DNA of 64,000 nucleotides from Arthrobacter_J sp038199985 (GCA_038199985.1 JBBPYK010000054.1:62001-126000); one strand, 5' to 3'. Positions 42,501-50,964 are shown, counted from the stretch's first letter. Notes: generated by a model not told the origin, from the sequence alone. Numbers and translations are program-made.

Positions 42501-43402
42501 GCACGCTTGACCAGGTCCTCATAAGCCTCCCAGAACTCCGAGAAGTTCATGGTCTCAGCCTTCTTGATGTTCGGCACCACAAGAATGCGCGATCCGTCCG
42601 GCTTCGGCATGTCAATGGCGAGACCGAAGTTGACGTGCGCTGGTTGTACCGAGACCGGCTTACCGTCGACGACGTCGTAGATGACGTTCTGAGACGGGAA
42701 CTGGGCCAACGCGCGAATAATGGCGTAGCCGATCAGATGAGTGAAGGAGACCTTGCCGCCACGAGACCGCTCCAGATGATTGTTGATCACCACGCGATTG
42801 TCAATGAGCAGCTTGGCAGGCACAGCGCGGACGCTTGTGGCGGTGGGAACACTGAGGCTCGCGTCCATGTTCGAAGCAATGGCTTTCGCCGGTCCCCGAA
42901 GCGGGGTGACTTTGTCTTCTTCGGTTTTGGGGGCGCCCGAGGACTCAGGCAACTGTGCTGGAATGGGCGTTTGCTTCTTGTCGCCGGTCTGTTGGTCTTG
43001 GCTCTTCTCGTCTGGCTTGCCCTGCTCCGTCGCAGAACTCTTAGCCGACGCATCTTTGTTGGCGTCTTTACTTTGACCTGCCGGCGTTTCTTTTTTCACG
43101 GGCAGCTTTCCGGTCGCCTTTGTATCGGCGGGGGACTCACCGGAGGCACGAGGCGCGTTTTTTTCGGTATTGACTACCGGAAGCTGCCGTGTCGAAGGAT
43201 GTGGGTTGGAGCCCTCATCAGTGCGAGCTGAAGTTTTGGCATCTGGCTTCTGTTGGCTGTCTTCACCGTAGGCGTCGAAGATACTCCACCACTTTTTGTC
43301 GACCGAGTTTCTGTCCTTCAGAAACTTTTGATATAGCTCGTCGACGAGCCACTCGTTTCCGCCAAATTCCTCGGGTAGACGGTGGTCGGCTTGTTCTGGC
43401 AC
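39539..43402 (-). CDS. kgd: Multifunctional 2-oxoglutarate metabolism enzyme Kgd
   Basis: A 1287-residue fused TCA enzyme: an N-terminal E1o segment (LVDELYQKFLKDRNSVDKKWW), a Pro/Lys/Ala linker to about residue 165, a truncated E2-type acyltransferase domain (about 170-400, with TYDHRVIQGAGSGEF), and the ThDP-dependent E1 domain (about 430-1280; HGDAAFAGQGVVAETLNLS, then GMAHRGRLNVL). It acts as 2-oxoglutarate decarboxylase, dehydrogenase and hydroxyoxoadipate synthase in actinobacteria. No lipoyl domain. GTG start. Regulated in other actinobacteria by an FHA protein (GarA/OdhI) not in this window. Confidence 0.96.
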   Translation of the reverse strand: MPEQADHRLPEEFGGNEWLVDELYQKFLKDRNSVDKKWWSIFDAYGEDSQQKPDAKTSARTDEGSNPHPSTRQLPVVNTEKNAPRASGESPADTKATGKLPVKKETPAGQSKDANKDASAKSSATEQGKPDEKSQDQQTGDKKQTPIPAQLPESSGAPKTEEDKVTPLRGPAKAIASNMDASLSVPTATSVRAVPAKLLIDNRVVINNHLERSRGGKVSFTHLIGYAIIRALAQFPSQNVIYDVVDGKPVSVQPAHVNFGLAIDMPKPDGSRILVVPNIKKAETMNFSEFWEAYEDLVKRARGGKLGADDYSGTTISLTNPGGIGTVHSVPRLSKGQACIIGAGALEYPAEYQGASPKTLARLGISKTITLTSTYDHRVIQGAGSGEFLRIVHQLLLGEQDFYDEIFEALRIPYEPVRWSADIQVDPQDQINKVARIQQLIHAYRVRGHLMADTNPLEYVQRKHADLDIRSHGLTLWDLDREWPTGGFGGKSNLKFRTMLGVLRDAYCRTTGIEYMHIQDPEERRWLQDELEHPYSKPSREEQLRILQKLNSAEAFETFLQTKFVGQKRFSLEGGESLIPLLDSVISNAADDGLDEVTIGMAHRGRLNVLTNIAGKTYAQVFREFEGTQDPRSVQGSGDVKYHLGTEGRFTSDNGNETKVYLAANPSHLEAGDSVLEGIARAKQDRLNQGEGAYPVLPILIHGDAAFAGQGVVAETLNLSQLRGYRTGGTVHVIVNNQVGFTTAPTSSRSTVYSTDVAKMVQAPIFHVNGDDPEAVVRVAQLAYQFRQKFNKDVVIDMICYRRRGHNEGDDPSMTQPLMYNLIDAKRSVRKLYTEGLIGRGDISEDEAAQALRDYQERLERVFAETHAAQTSPVPVVTRDNAAVSDIERPLAQQDDNGAGAPTTTAITAETLAHIGKTHTDVPEGFNVHTKLKALLEKREQMSREGNIDWGFGELAAFGSLLMEGVPVRLAGQDSRRGTFTQRHAVFHDRETGTEWTPLAELSDSQAKFFIYDSLLSEFAAMGFEYGYSVERPDALVLWEAQFGDFVNGAQTIIDEFISSAEQKWGQRSSLVLLLPHGYEGQGPDHSSARIERFLLMCAEENMVVANPTSAASHFHLLRRHAYSRPRKPLIVFTPKQLLRLKAAACSVEDFTEGSFQPVIPDGQALDVEAVDRVVLVSGRLYYDLLAARQKTEDTRTALIRVEQLYPLPLDDLKAVVAKYPNAEVVWAQDEPANQGPWPFMGLHLPQQLEKHVRLLSRPASAATATGSAKRHAVEQDILVKSVFERN

Positions 43403-43621
43403 TGGTTATACGCCTCTTCCATGAGTTGCCTTCGCCCGTGGCGCCACGGTCTCGGCCTGAAGCGGCCGGGCGGATCCAACCGGTCAGGATCCAGCAGTGC
43501 CGCTGTTTGGGATCTTCAGTCAGTCTAGTGACACTTGCCATGAAGTAGCCAATTCAGGGGACCGTGTTGACGGGACTTGTTTCAGGACCAGCCCATCAGC
43601 GTATTCGGTGATTACTGCCGG

Positions 43622-43627
43622 TAGAAT
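43622..43627 (+). promoter_or_regulatory. Candidate -10 of guaB1
   Basis: TAGAAT is a good actinobacterial -10, 30 bases before the TTG start. It lies in the 254-base gap dividing kgd and guaB1. A matching -35 is weak. No other gene is seen in the gap. Confidence 0.4.
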
Positions 43628-43656
43628 TTTGCTTTTACCGACTCAGGAGCACGACT

Positions 43657-45111
43657 TTGCGCTTTATCAATGAGCCCACCACTGATTTGACCTACGCTGA
43701 CGTATTTTTGGTTCCGACTGCCTCCGAGATTTCCTCACGGTTCGACGTCGCCCTGTCGACTGATGATGGTACGGGCAGTAACATCCCTCTGGTTGTTGCG
43801 AACATGACGGCGGTGTCCGGACGTCGGATGGCGGAGACCGTTGCCCGGCGCGGTGGCCTCGCCGTTCTGCCTCAGGACGTGCCGCTAGAGGTCCTGGTCG
43901 AGGTGACTTCGTGGATTAAGAATTGCGACACGGTGTTCGAAACACCTCTACATCTGACACCGTCCAATACGGTCATCGACGCACTGCACTTGATACACAA
44001 GCGTTCCCACGGTGCTGTTGCGGTCGTCGACAGCGAACGGAGGCTGCAGGGGGTGGTCCGTGTTGCCGATTGCGACGGAGTGGACCGTTTTGCTTCGCTC
44101 GAGACTGTCATGCGACGTCATCCGCTGACCTTTCAACAGTCGGAATTCGCCACCGCACACGAGGGCGCGTTGCGTTCGGCTTTTGCCCAGTTCGAGGATG
44201 CCGGCGTCTCCTATGCCCCCGTGGTGGAAGAGAACGGTGTACTTGTGGGGGCGCTGACCCGCAAAGGTGCGGTGAGATCCACCATCTACTCGCCGGTCAC
44301 TAGCGCTGGTGGGCAGCTCAAGGTGGCAGCAGCGGTGGGGATCAATGGAGACGTTGCGAGCAAGGCGCAGAGTCTTCTGAACGCGGGCGTGGATGTGCTG
44401 GTCGTTGACACCGCGCATGGGCATCAGCGGAAGATGCTCGATGCACTTGCTGCGGTCAAATCACTGAATCCTACTGTGCCGGTGGTGGCGGGCAACGTCG
44501 TGAGCGCTGCAGGTGTCCGCGATCTGGTGGCGGCAGGCGCAGATATTGTCAAGGTGGGAGTAGGCCCCGGAGCCATGTGCACCACCCGCATGATGACGGC
44601 CGTTGGGCGTCCGCAGTTCTCCGCAGTCAAGGAGTGTGCAGACATGGCCAGGGAGCTTGGAGCCAGCGTCTGGGCGGACGGCGGAGTCCGCCATCCGCGC
44701 GACGTGGCGCTGGCACTGGCCGCGGGTGCAAGCCAGGTGATGATCGGTTCTTGGTTTGCAGGGACGTACGAAAGCCCGGGCGACATGCAGGTGGATAACG
44801 CAGGTAGGCAGTACAAAGAGAGCTTCGGCATGGCTTCCGCCAGAGCCGTGCAGCATCGGACGCAGACGGAAAGGGCTTTCGATCGTGCCCGCAAGGGGTT
44901 ATTCGAAGAGGGCATTTCGACATCTCGGATGTATATAGACCCGGCGCGGCCCGGTGTGGAAGACCTGCTGGACATGATTACGGCGGGCGTCCGGAGCTCG
45001 ATGACCTACGCAGGTGCAACGGATTTAGCAGAATTTCGCGAACGGTCAGTTGTCGGTATTCAGTCGGCAGCCGGCTACGACGAAGGTCGCCCGGTTCCGC
45101 AGAGCTGGTAG
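43657..45111 (+). CDS. guaB1: GuaB1-family IMP dehydrogenase-related protein (probable GMP reductase)
   Basis: A 484-residue barrel enzyme of the IMPDH/GMPR family with an inserted pair of CBS domains (about residues 95-220; HGAVAVVDSERRLQGVV). The catalytic-loop region is VKVGVGPGAMCTTRMMTAVG, with Cys as nucleophile. The actinobacterial GuaB1 group has been shown in mycobacteria to be a CBS-containing GMP reductase rather than an IMP dehydrogenase, so GMP-to-IMP salvage is the likely role. TTG start with CAGGAG eight bases upstream. Confidence 0.88.
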   Translation: MRFINEPTTDLTYADVFLVPTASEISSRFDVALSTDDGTGSNIPLVVANMTAVSGRRMAETVARRGGLAVLPQDVPLEVLVEVTSWIKNCDTVFETPLHLTPSNTVIDALHLIHKRSHGAVAVVDSERRLQGVVRVADCDGVDRFASLETVMRRHPLTFQQSEFATAHEGALRSAFAQFEDAGVSYAPVVEENGVLVGALTRKGAVRSTIYSPVTSAGGQLKVAAAVGINGDVASKAQSLLNAGVDVLVVDTAHGHQRKMLDALAAVKSLNPTVPVVAGNVVSAAGVRDLVAAGADIVKVGVGPGAMCTTRMMTAVGRPQFSAVKECADMARELGASVWADGGVRHPRDVALALAAGASQVMIGSWFAGTYESPGDMQVDNAGRQYKESFGMASARAVQHRTQTERAFDRARKGLFEEGISTSRMYIDPARPGVEDLLDMITAGVRSSMTYAGATDLAEFRERSVVGIQSAAGYDEGRPVPQSW

Positions 45112-45138
45112 GGCACTATCCGCGCCGAGGACTTGCTG

Positions 45139-45330
45139 TAAACTAATTTGACCATGGACAGCTTTTCTAGGGGCCGGCCAGTGATCTGCTTAGCAGAGTC
45201 ACCCAGCGCCGGCAGCCCCAGCCACCGCGCCCGTCGTTCACCCTCCGAACTATCGGAGCCTTCCAGACCCGGTTTGTCTCACGTGCCAAATGTAGTTTGG
45301 GCCGCGACACCAAGGTTGGTGGCACTTTAG
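45139..45330 (+). ncRNA. Structured 5' leader of unknown class before CNNM genes
   Basis: A possible -10 (TAAACT, 45139-45144) would start RNA near 45151. The 180-base leader contains a large hairpin closed by GGGG/CCCC and GCCGGC/GCCGGC arms (45170-45219) with an inner GTGA-CTGC/GCAG-TCAC stem; CTCCGA-ACTA-TCGGAG (45243-45258); CCAAA/TTTGG (45286-45300); and CACCA/TGGTG (45308-45321). GTGCCA (45283-45288) can instead pair with TGGCAC (45320-45325) over the ribosome site. A frame of 59 codons from ATG 45154 also crosses it and ends right at the next ATG. It matches no riboswitch class I know. Confidence 0.45.
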
Positions 45331-46689
45331 ATGGAATGGTTACTTCTTGTCGGCGGGTTACTGTTGATCCTAGGTACCGGTTTTTTTGTGGCTGTCGAAT
45401 TCTCTCTTGTAGCCCTTGACCAAACCACCGTGCAGCGAGCGGTGGACAATGGTGATCGCAAGGCTGAGCCCCTCCTCAGATGCCTCAAGTCTTTATCTAC
45501 CCAGCTCTCCAGCTGTCAGATCGGGATCACTCTGACCACTTTGCTGACCGGCTACGTGATGGATCCAGCCATTTCGCGGTTGTTGGCTCCAGTTCTCGAC
45601 AGATCTGGTCTGCCGGAAAACTGGCAGGGCATTATTGCCTTTTCTGTTTCGATTGTTCTGGCCACACTTTTGTCCATGCTTATCGGTGAACTGATACCCA
45701 AGAACATGTCGATAGCGCTTCCCTTTCGCGTTGGGAGGGCACTGGCGCGGCCGCAACTGGTCTTCACCGCTGTGTTCCGCCCAGCTGTCACAGTACTCAA
45801 CGGTTTTTCCAACAAGGTGCTGAATATTTTTGGTCTCGAGGCCAAGGAAGAAATTTCTGGTGCGCGTACACCTGCGGAGCTCTCGTCGATGGTTCGTCGG
45901 TCAGCAAAAATGGGCACATTGGACGTTGGCACCGCAAATTTTGTCGCACGGACCCTCAACTTCTCGGAGCGCATCGCGGCCGACGTCATGACGCCGAGAA
46001 TTAGGCTCGAAACCATCGATGCTGACCAGAGTGTTGCGGACGTGGTCGAAGCTGCGCGTCGTACGGGATTTTCGAGGTTCCCTATTATTGGAGATTCGCC
46101 CGATGATATTCGCGGAGTGGTACACGTCAAAAAGGCGGTGTCGGTGCCACGGGAGAAGCGGGCAGGGCTTGCGGCTGGAGCCATTATGACCGAGGTGCTG
46201 CGTGTGCCGGAAACTGTCCATCTGGACTCTTTACTCTCCGAGCTCCGAGAGGGGAACCTTCAACTTGCGGTTGTGTTGGACGAGTACGGAGGCACTGCGG
46301 GTGTTGCGACGCTGGAGGATCTGGTAGAGGAGATCGTAGGTGAAGTTTCGGATGAACACGACCGCGTCAAACCTGGAGTACTACAAAGCGCCTCGGGAGA
46401 CTGGTATTTTCCAGGCATCATGCGACCCGATGAGGTCAGTGAGCTGGTTCCGCAACTGACGGTGCCTGATGAGGCTGGCTATGAAACCGTTGCTGGCTTC
46501 ATGATGTGGGAGCTGGGTCGTATCGCCGAGGTGGGAGACACCGTCGTTATCCCTGACGGCAATCTTGAGGTGGAGCGGATGGACGGACGTCGCATCGACC
46601 GGATTCGCTTTGTGGCGACAACGGTATCAACCGAGAGTGGAGATGAGCCCGGGCGCGCTGACACCGGTAGAGGAGCGAATCATGAGTGA
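45331..46689 (+). CDS. CNNM/CorC-type membrane protein with CBS domains (full length)
   Basis: A 452-residue UPF0053 ('hemolysin family') protein: DUF21 membrane domain with four segments (1-180), two CBS domains (about 210-335) and a C-terminal CorC_HlyC domain (about 350-430; GDWYFPGIMRPDEVSELVP). Homologues (MpfA, CNNM) export magnesium and protect cells from Mg2+ excess. Overlaps the paralogue by eight bases. The long structured leader suggests RNA-level control. Confidence 0.88.
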   Translation: MEWLLLVGGLLLILGTGFFVAVEFSLVALDQTTVQRAVDNGDRKAEPLLRCLKSLSTQLSSCQIGITLTTLLTGYVMDPAISRLLAPVLDRSGLPENWQGIIAFSVSIVLATLLSMLIGELIPKNMSIALPFRVGRALARPQLVFTAVFRPAVTVLNGFSNKVLNIFGLEAKEEISGARTPAELSSMVRRSAKMGTLDVGTANFVARTLNFSERIAADVMTPRIRLETIDADQSVADVVEAARRTGFSRFPIIGDSPDDIRGVVHVKKAVSVPREKRAGLAAGAIMTEVLRVPETVHLDSLLSELREGNLQLAVVLDEYGGTAGVATLEDLVEEIVGEVSDEHDRVKPGVLQSASGDWYFPGIMRPDEVSELVPQLTVPDEAGYETVAGFMMWELGRIAEVGDTVVIPDGNLEVERMDGRRIDRIRFVATTVSTESGDEPGRADTGRGANHE

Positions 46690-47740
46690 CTGGACAGGGA
46701 TACTCTGGCTAATCGTCCTCCTACTGGGTAACGCGTTTTTTGTGGGTGCCGAGTTTGCCGTCATGTCGGCCCGGAGAAGCCAGATCGAACCCCTGGCAGA
46801 AGAAGGATCCAAACGAGCTAAGACGGCACTCTGGGCGATGGAGCATGTCTCGTTGATGCTGGCGTGTGCTCAATTGGGAATCACTGTCTGTTCCCTGTTG
46901 ATTCTCATTGTTGCTGAGCCCGCTATCCATCACTTGCTTCTGGTGCCATTTACTGCCGTGGGCATTCCCGAGCCGATAGCTGGTACCGCTGCGTTTGCTG
47001 TGGCACTGCTTCTGGTCACGTTCTTGCACGTAACGTTCGGGGAGATGGTACCGAAAAACATTTCCGTCTCCGTGGCAGATAAGGCAGCACTGTTTCTTGC
47101 TACGCCGTTGGTACTGATTTCCAGGGCCGTGAAGCCAGTCATTGTGAGCTTGAACTGGGTAGCCAACCACGCCCTGCGCGCCATGGGCATCCAGCCCAAG
47201 GACGAAGTTTCGTCCACATTTACCCTCGAGGAAATGCAGTCGATTGTTCAGGAATCAACGAGGCACGGTCTGGTGGCCGATGAATCGGGGATAATCCACG
47301 GAGCACTTGAGTTTTCGGGGCAGACGGCGCGACGCACCATGGTCCCGTTGGATGAATTGGTCACTCTGGGAACCGATTCGACCCCGGCGGACTTTGAGCG
47401 CGCCGTGAGCCGCACCGGCTTCTCGAGATTCGTGCTCGTAGATGGAGAAGGTCGGCTCACCGGTTATATGCATCTCAAGGACATCATGTCGATCCCGCAG
47501 GAGCAGTTTTGCCAGCCGTTCACGGAAACAACGGTCCGCTCTCTGGCGAATCTGGCGTTGGACGACGAGATTGAGGATGGGATGGCAGTGATGCAACGCA
47601 CAGGCTCTCATCTCGCCCGTGTTCTGGGACCTGATGGCGCTACTCAAGGCGTGTTGTTCCTAGAAGACGTTATTGAGCAGCTGATCGGTGAGATTCACGA
47701 TGTTACGCAGTCTCAGGGGCTTCGGCGGACGGGCAGATAG
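46682..47740 (+). CDS. CNNM-type membrane protein without CorC domain
   Basis: A 352-residue paralogue of the upstream gene, from ATG 46682. DUF21 membrane domain (1-190) and two CBS domains (215-340) are present, but it ends before a CorC_HlyC domain. Tandem pairs of this kind, one with and one without CorC_HlyC, are common in actinobacteria and suggest a heterodimer. The longer frame to 46565 is within the upstream gene and rejected. Confidence 0.86.
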   Translation: MSDWTGILWLIVLLLGNAFFVGAEFAVMSARRSQIEPLAEEGSKRAKTALWAMEHVSLMLACAQLGITVCSLLILIVAEPAIHHLLLVPFTAVGIPEPIAGTAAFAVALLLVTFLHVTFGEMVPKNISVSVADKAALFLATPLVLISRAVKPVIVSLNWVANHALRAMGIQPKDEVSSTFTLEEMQSIVQESTRHGLVADESGIIHGALEFSGQTARRTMVPLDELVTLGTDSTPADFERAVSRTGFSRFVLVDGEGRLTGYMHLKDIMSIPQEQFCQPFTETTVRSLANLALDDEIEDGMAVMQRTGSHLARVLGPDGATQGVLFLEDVIEQLIGEIHDVTQSQGLRRTGR

Positions 47741-47758
47741 GTCTAATACTTAAGCGTT

Positions 47759-47775
47759 ATGCGAATGGTTCGCAT
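47759..47775. promoter_or_regulatory. Palindromic operator, candidate Zur box
   Basis: ATGCGAA-TGG-TTCGCAT is a perfect seven-base inverted repeat; outer bases (GCG/CGC) continue the symmetry. It sits 56 bases before the zinc-binding lipoprotein gene. Zur boxes in related actinobacteria have the form ATGxxAAxxxTTxxCAT, which this fits. The Zur gene is at the other end of the operon. Confidence 0.68.
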
Positions 47776-47830
47776 TAGCGCTAAGCTGATGAGGTAGCGA
47801 CTCCACAGACTGTCAAATGATTGAAGGCCG

Positions 47831-48805
47831 ATGCGTATTACAGCTGGATTCCGTTTACTCGCGTGCTTTTCTGGCGCAGTTCTTGCCCTCAGCGCTTGTG
47901 GCGCCCCCACCGGAGAGGCAGGAAAACCAGAATCCGGGGATTCACTGGCCGTCGTTGCCTCCACCGACGTTTACGGGAGCATTGCACGTCACGTTGGTGG
48001 AGACCGTATACGGGTTACCTCCATCATTTCTGGTCCAACTCAGGACCCGCACTCCTACGAGGCGACAGTGAGAGACAAACTTGCGGTCTCCGAGGCAGAC
48101 GTCGTCGTGTTCAACGGCGGCGGGTATGACGGTTTCATGGAGAAGTTGGCAGATAGCGTCGATATTCCCGCGGATCGCGTCATCTCGGCCGTAGACGTTT
48201 CGGAGTTGGACCGTGAATCCGGCGAAGACCTTCATGGTAGCGAGGACTCCCAACAGGACGAGGACCTTCATGACCATGGAACCTTCAATGAGCACGTCTG
48301 GTATGACCTGCACTCCATGACGCTGCTGATCGCCGAAATCGCGCGAGCGCTGGGTGAAGTGGACCCCGGCGGAGCCGTCGAATTTGATCGAAATGCTGAG
48401 AACATCACGGCTTCCCTTAACGCTCTCGACGAAGATCTGGTCACGCTCGCCCAGAAAGTGCATGGAGCCTCGGTAGCGGTAACCGAACCCGTCCCGCTCT
48501 ATTTATTGGAGCGCGCCGGGTTTGAAAATCGCACTCCCGCTGCCTATACCGAGGCCCTGGAAGAGGGGACGGACGTTTCCCTCGTGGCGATGAGGAACAT
48601 GGAAAGATTAGTAGAACAGAAACAAATCGCGTTCCTCGCCTACAACCGGCAAACAGAGAGTCAGCAGACTGAAGCCATCCGGGATGTCGCGGAAGAAGCC
48701 GGAGTTCCGATAGTGAACTTCACGGAAACGCTTCCGGAGGACCAGGACTACGTGGATTGGATGGAGCGGAACGTGGAGGCGGTGACTCAAGCCGTTGGAA
48801 AGTGA
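47831..48805 (+). CDS. znuA: Zinc-binding ABC transporter lipoprotein (ZnuA-like)
   Basis: A 324-residue cluster A-I solute-binding protein with lipobox (LALSAC, about 19-24). Zinc features: His in TQDPHSYEA, His in FNEHVWYDLHS, and an acidic/His-rich loop (SEDSQQDEDLHDHG) typical of zinc-specific members. Start ATG preceded by GAAGG. First gene of znuACB, likely repressed by Zur through the palindrome upstream. Confidence 0.9.
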   Translation: MRITAGFRLLACFSGAVLALSACGAPTGEAGKPESGDSLAVVASTDVYGSIARHVGGDRIRVTSIISGPTQDPHSYEATVRDKLAVSEADVVVFNGGGYDGFMEKLADSVDIPADRVISAVDVSELDRESGEDLHGSEDSQQDEDLHDHGTFNEHVWYDLHSMTLLIAEIARALGEVDPGGAVEFDRNAENITASLNALDEDLVTLAQKVHGASVAVTEPVPLYLLERAGFENRTPAAYTEALEEGTDVSLVAMRNMERLVEQKQIAFLAYNRQTESQQTEAIRDVAEEAGVPIVNFTETLPEDQDYVDWMERNVEAVTQAVGK

Positions 48806-49610
48806 TAGCAAGACGTTGGCCGTTGAACTGACGGAGGCTGGCCTCAGCTTTGGTAATAGGACACTCTGGTCAGATCTCACCGTCCGTGTCCGCCGCGGTG
48901 AATTTCTCGCAGTTCTGGGCCCCAACGGCTCTGGTAAGACAACATTCTTGAAAGTCCTACTCGGTCTCCAGAACCTATCCTCAGGGACGGTCGCCGTCAG
49001 CGGGCGTGCAGTCAGCCGGGGAAACCGTCACATCGGCTATATACCCCAACAGAAGTCGTTTCCCACAGATACGCCTCTGCGAGCGAGAGACCTTGTGGGG
49101 TTGGGGCTGGACGGCCACCGCTGGGGGGTCCGCATGGGAGGTCGACAGCACAAACACCGGGTGGATGAGCTACTCAACACTGTCGGCGCGGGTGACTACG
49201 CGAACGCTCCTGTGGGGGAACTCTCCGGTGGCGAACAGCAACGGCTACGGGCAGCGCAGGCCCTTGCCTCGGATCCTGATGTGCTCCTATGCGACGAGCC
49301 GCTACTTTCTCTTGACCTCCACCATCAACAGGCCGTGACCGCGCTGATCAACCGGCAGCGTGTAGAGCACGGCGCTGCTGTAATCTTCGTGACTCATGAG
49401 ATCAACCCCATCATCGACTACGTGGACCGAGTCTTGTACTTTGCCGGAGGCCAGTTCTGCATAGGGACTCCGCAGGAAGTCATGACTACAGAAGTTCTCT
49501 CTAACCTCTACCAGAGCCACGTTGAAGTCCTTCATAGCAACGGCCGAATCGTGGTTGTTGGGCTCCCGGATGTCACTACCCATGATCACCATGAAGAGGA
49601 CGCGTCATGA
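48795..49610 (+). CDS. znuC: Zinc ABC transporter ATP-binding protein (ZnuC-like)
   Basis: A 271-residue ATPase: Walker A GPNGSGKTT, Q-loop IGYIPQQKS, signature LSGGEQQRLRAAQA, Walker B LLCDEPLLSLD. TTG start overlaps the lipoprotein gene by 11 bases. The C-terminus ends in a His/Asp/Glu run (THDHHEED), which may hold metal. Overlaps znuB by four bases. Confidence 0.9.
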   Translation: MESDSKTLAVELTEAGLSFGNRTLWSDLTVRVRRGEFLAVLGPNGSGKTTFLKVLLGLQNLSSGTVAVSGRAVSRGNRHIGYIPQQKSFPTDTPLRARDLVGLGLDGHRWGVRMGGRQHKHRVDELLNTVGAGDYANAPVGELSGGEQQRLRAAQALASDPDVLLCDEPLLSLDLHHQQAVTALINRQRVEHGAAVIFVTHEINPIIDYVDRVLYFAGGQFCIGTPQEVMTTEVLSNLYQSHVEVLHSNGRIVVVGLPDVTTHDHHEEDAS

Positions 49611-50503
49611 GACTGATGCTGGACTCCGGAGACGTGCTGCACTCAATCTTCAACTTCGATGACTACGCCCAATTGCTACCACTTGTCCAGAACTCCCTCT
49701 GGGCGGGCCTCATCCTCGGTCTTGTAGGCGGCCTCGTCGGTACCTTCGTGATGATGCGGGACTTAGCTTTCGCTGTCCATGGCATCGCTGAGTTGTCTTT
49801 CGCGGGGGCCGCGTTCGCCCTGTTAATAGGCGTCAATGTAGTCATGGGGTCGTTGATCGGCTCAGTGATAGCGGCGCTCATCCTGGCCTTTATGGGGCTG
49901 CGAGCACGTGACCGCAACTCAATCATCGGGGTCGTCATGCCGTTTGGTCTTGGCCTAGGGATCTTGTTCCTAGCTCTCTACGAGGGTCGTTCGGCAAACA
50001 AATTTGGGTTGCTCACAGGTCAGATCGTCGCGGTGGACACCGTCCAGCTCAATCTGCTCGCGAGCTGCGCCGCCGTCGTCGTCGTCGCGCTCGTCGCGAT
50101 ATGGCGGCCGTTGACGTTTGCCAGCGTGGATCCGGACCAGGCCGAAGCTCGTGGGGTTCCCGTCCGCGGACTGTCGTTACTCTTCATGTTCGTACTGGGG
50201 CTGTCCGTGGCCCTGTCTATCCAGGTTGTTGGAGCGCTTCTTGTTCTAGCACTGCTCATCACACCAGCGGCCGCGGCTTTGCGGGTTACGTCAGCGCCCT
50301 TGCTGGTGGTCATTCTCAGCGTCGCCTTTGCCACGACGTCCGTGGTGGGCGGGACGCTTCTGGCACTCGGGGGACGGATACCGATCAGTCCCTACGTAAC
50401 CACTGTGTCCTTCTTAATCTATGTGATCTGTCGCTTGATCAGCTGGCGGCGGAGCATTCACGGCACCACCCGAAAATCTCTACGGTATGCGCAACCTGCG
50501 TAA
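49607..50503 (+). CDS. znuB: Zinc ABC transporter permease (ZnuB-like)
   Basis: A 298-residue ABC-3 permease with about eight membrane segments (FAVHGIAELSFAGAAFALLIG; VVGALLVLALLITPAAAA). Completes a zinc uptake system. Its last 65 bases overlap, on the opposite strand, the 3' end of the zur gene. Confidence 0.9.
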   Translation: MRLMLDSGDVLHSIFNFDDYAQLLPLVQNSLWAGLILGLVGGLVGTFVMMRDLAFAVHGIAELSFAGAAFALLIGVNVVMGSLIGSVIAALILAFMGLRARDRNSIIGVVMPFGLGLGILFLALYEGRSANKFGLLTGQIVAVDTVQLNLLASCAAVVVVALVAIWRPLTFASVDPDQAEARGVPVRGLSLLFMFVLGLSVALSIQVVGALLVLALLITPAAAALRVTSAPLLVVILSVAFATTSVVGGTLLALGGRIPISPYVTTVSFLIYVICRLISWRRSIHGTTRKSLRYAQPA

Positions 50504-50819
50504 ATCCGTGCTCATCTGCGATACCTAGCGCCCACTGCTCGAAGGCAGGAGCCTCAATCTCCACTGCCTTGCCACAGTTTCGGCACAACAGGTGATGGTG
50601 ATGGTGTTCAATGGCGCACCGACGGTACACGGCCTCACCGTCGCCGCTGCGCAGCACGTCCACGAGTTGATCGTCCGACATTGACTGCAGAATGCGATAT
50701 ACAGTGGCCAGGGACACGGACTCTCCGCGCTCATGCATGAGCCGGTACAACTCCTGGGCGCTCACGAAGTCCGTCAGACTGTCCAGCGTTCTGCTGACCG
50801 CGAGCCGCTGCTTTGTCAT
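50439..50819 (-). CDS. zur: Zinc uptake regulator (Fur family)
   Basis: Zinc-dependent repressor, 126 residues from ATG at 50819. Winged helix (SAQELYRLMHERGESVSLATVYRILQSM), then HHHHHLLCRNCG and CRECS, which give the regulatory and structural zinc sites. The frame is open further upstream for at least 25 codons (Pro/Lys/Asp-rich), so the true start may be earlier. Convergent with znuB; divergent from the MBL gene. Confidence 0.9.
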   Translation of the reverse strand: MTKQRLAVSRTLDSLTDFVSAQELYRLMHERGESVSLATVYRILQSMSDDQLVDVLRSGDGEAVYRRCAIEHHHHHLLCRNCGKAVEIEAPAFEQWALGIADEHGFTQVAHTVEIFGWCRECSAAS

Positions 50820-50964
50820 GCGGGGTTCGGGTGTCTTTGTTGGCTGGGGTGGATCCTTAGCAGCCGGATCGTTCTGGATGGGAGCCTCCTGGGGCGGGAA
50901 TCTGGGTGTACCTCAGATTATCAGCCGGTACATGCTGTTTTCCGGGCAGGAGTACGCTTGCAGC

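Noticed and set aside
41987..43231. A 414-codon plus-strand frame
   Set aside because: It is antisense to kgd, whose domains are unmistakable. The composition is not protein-like, and such long antisense frames are common in high-GC DNA.
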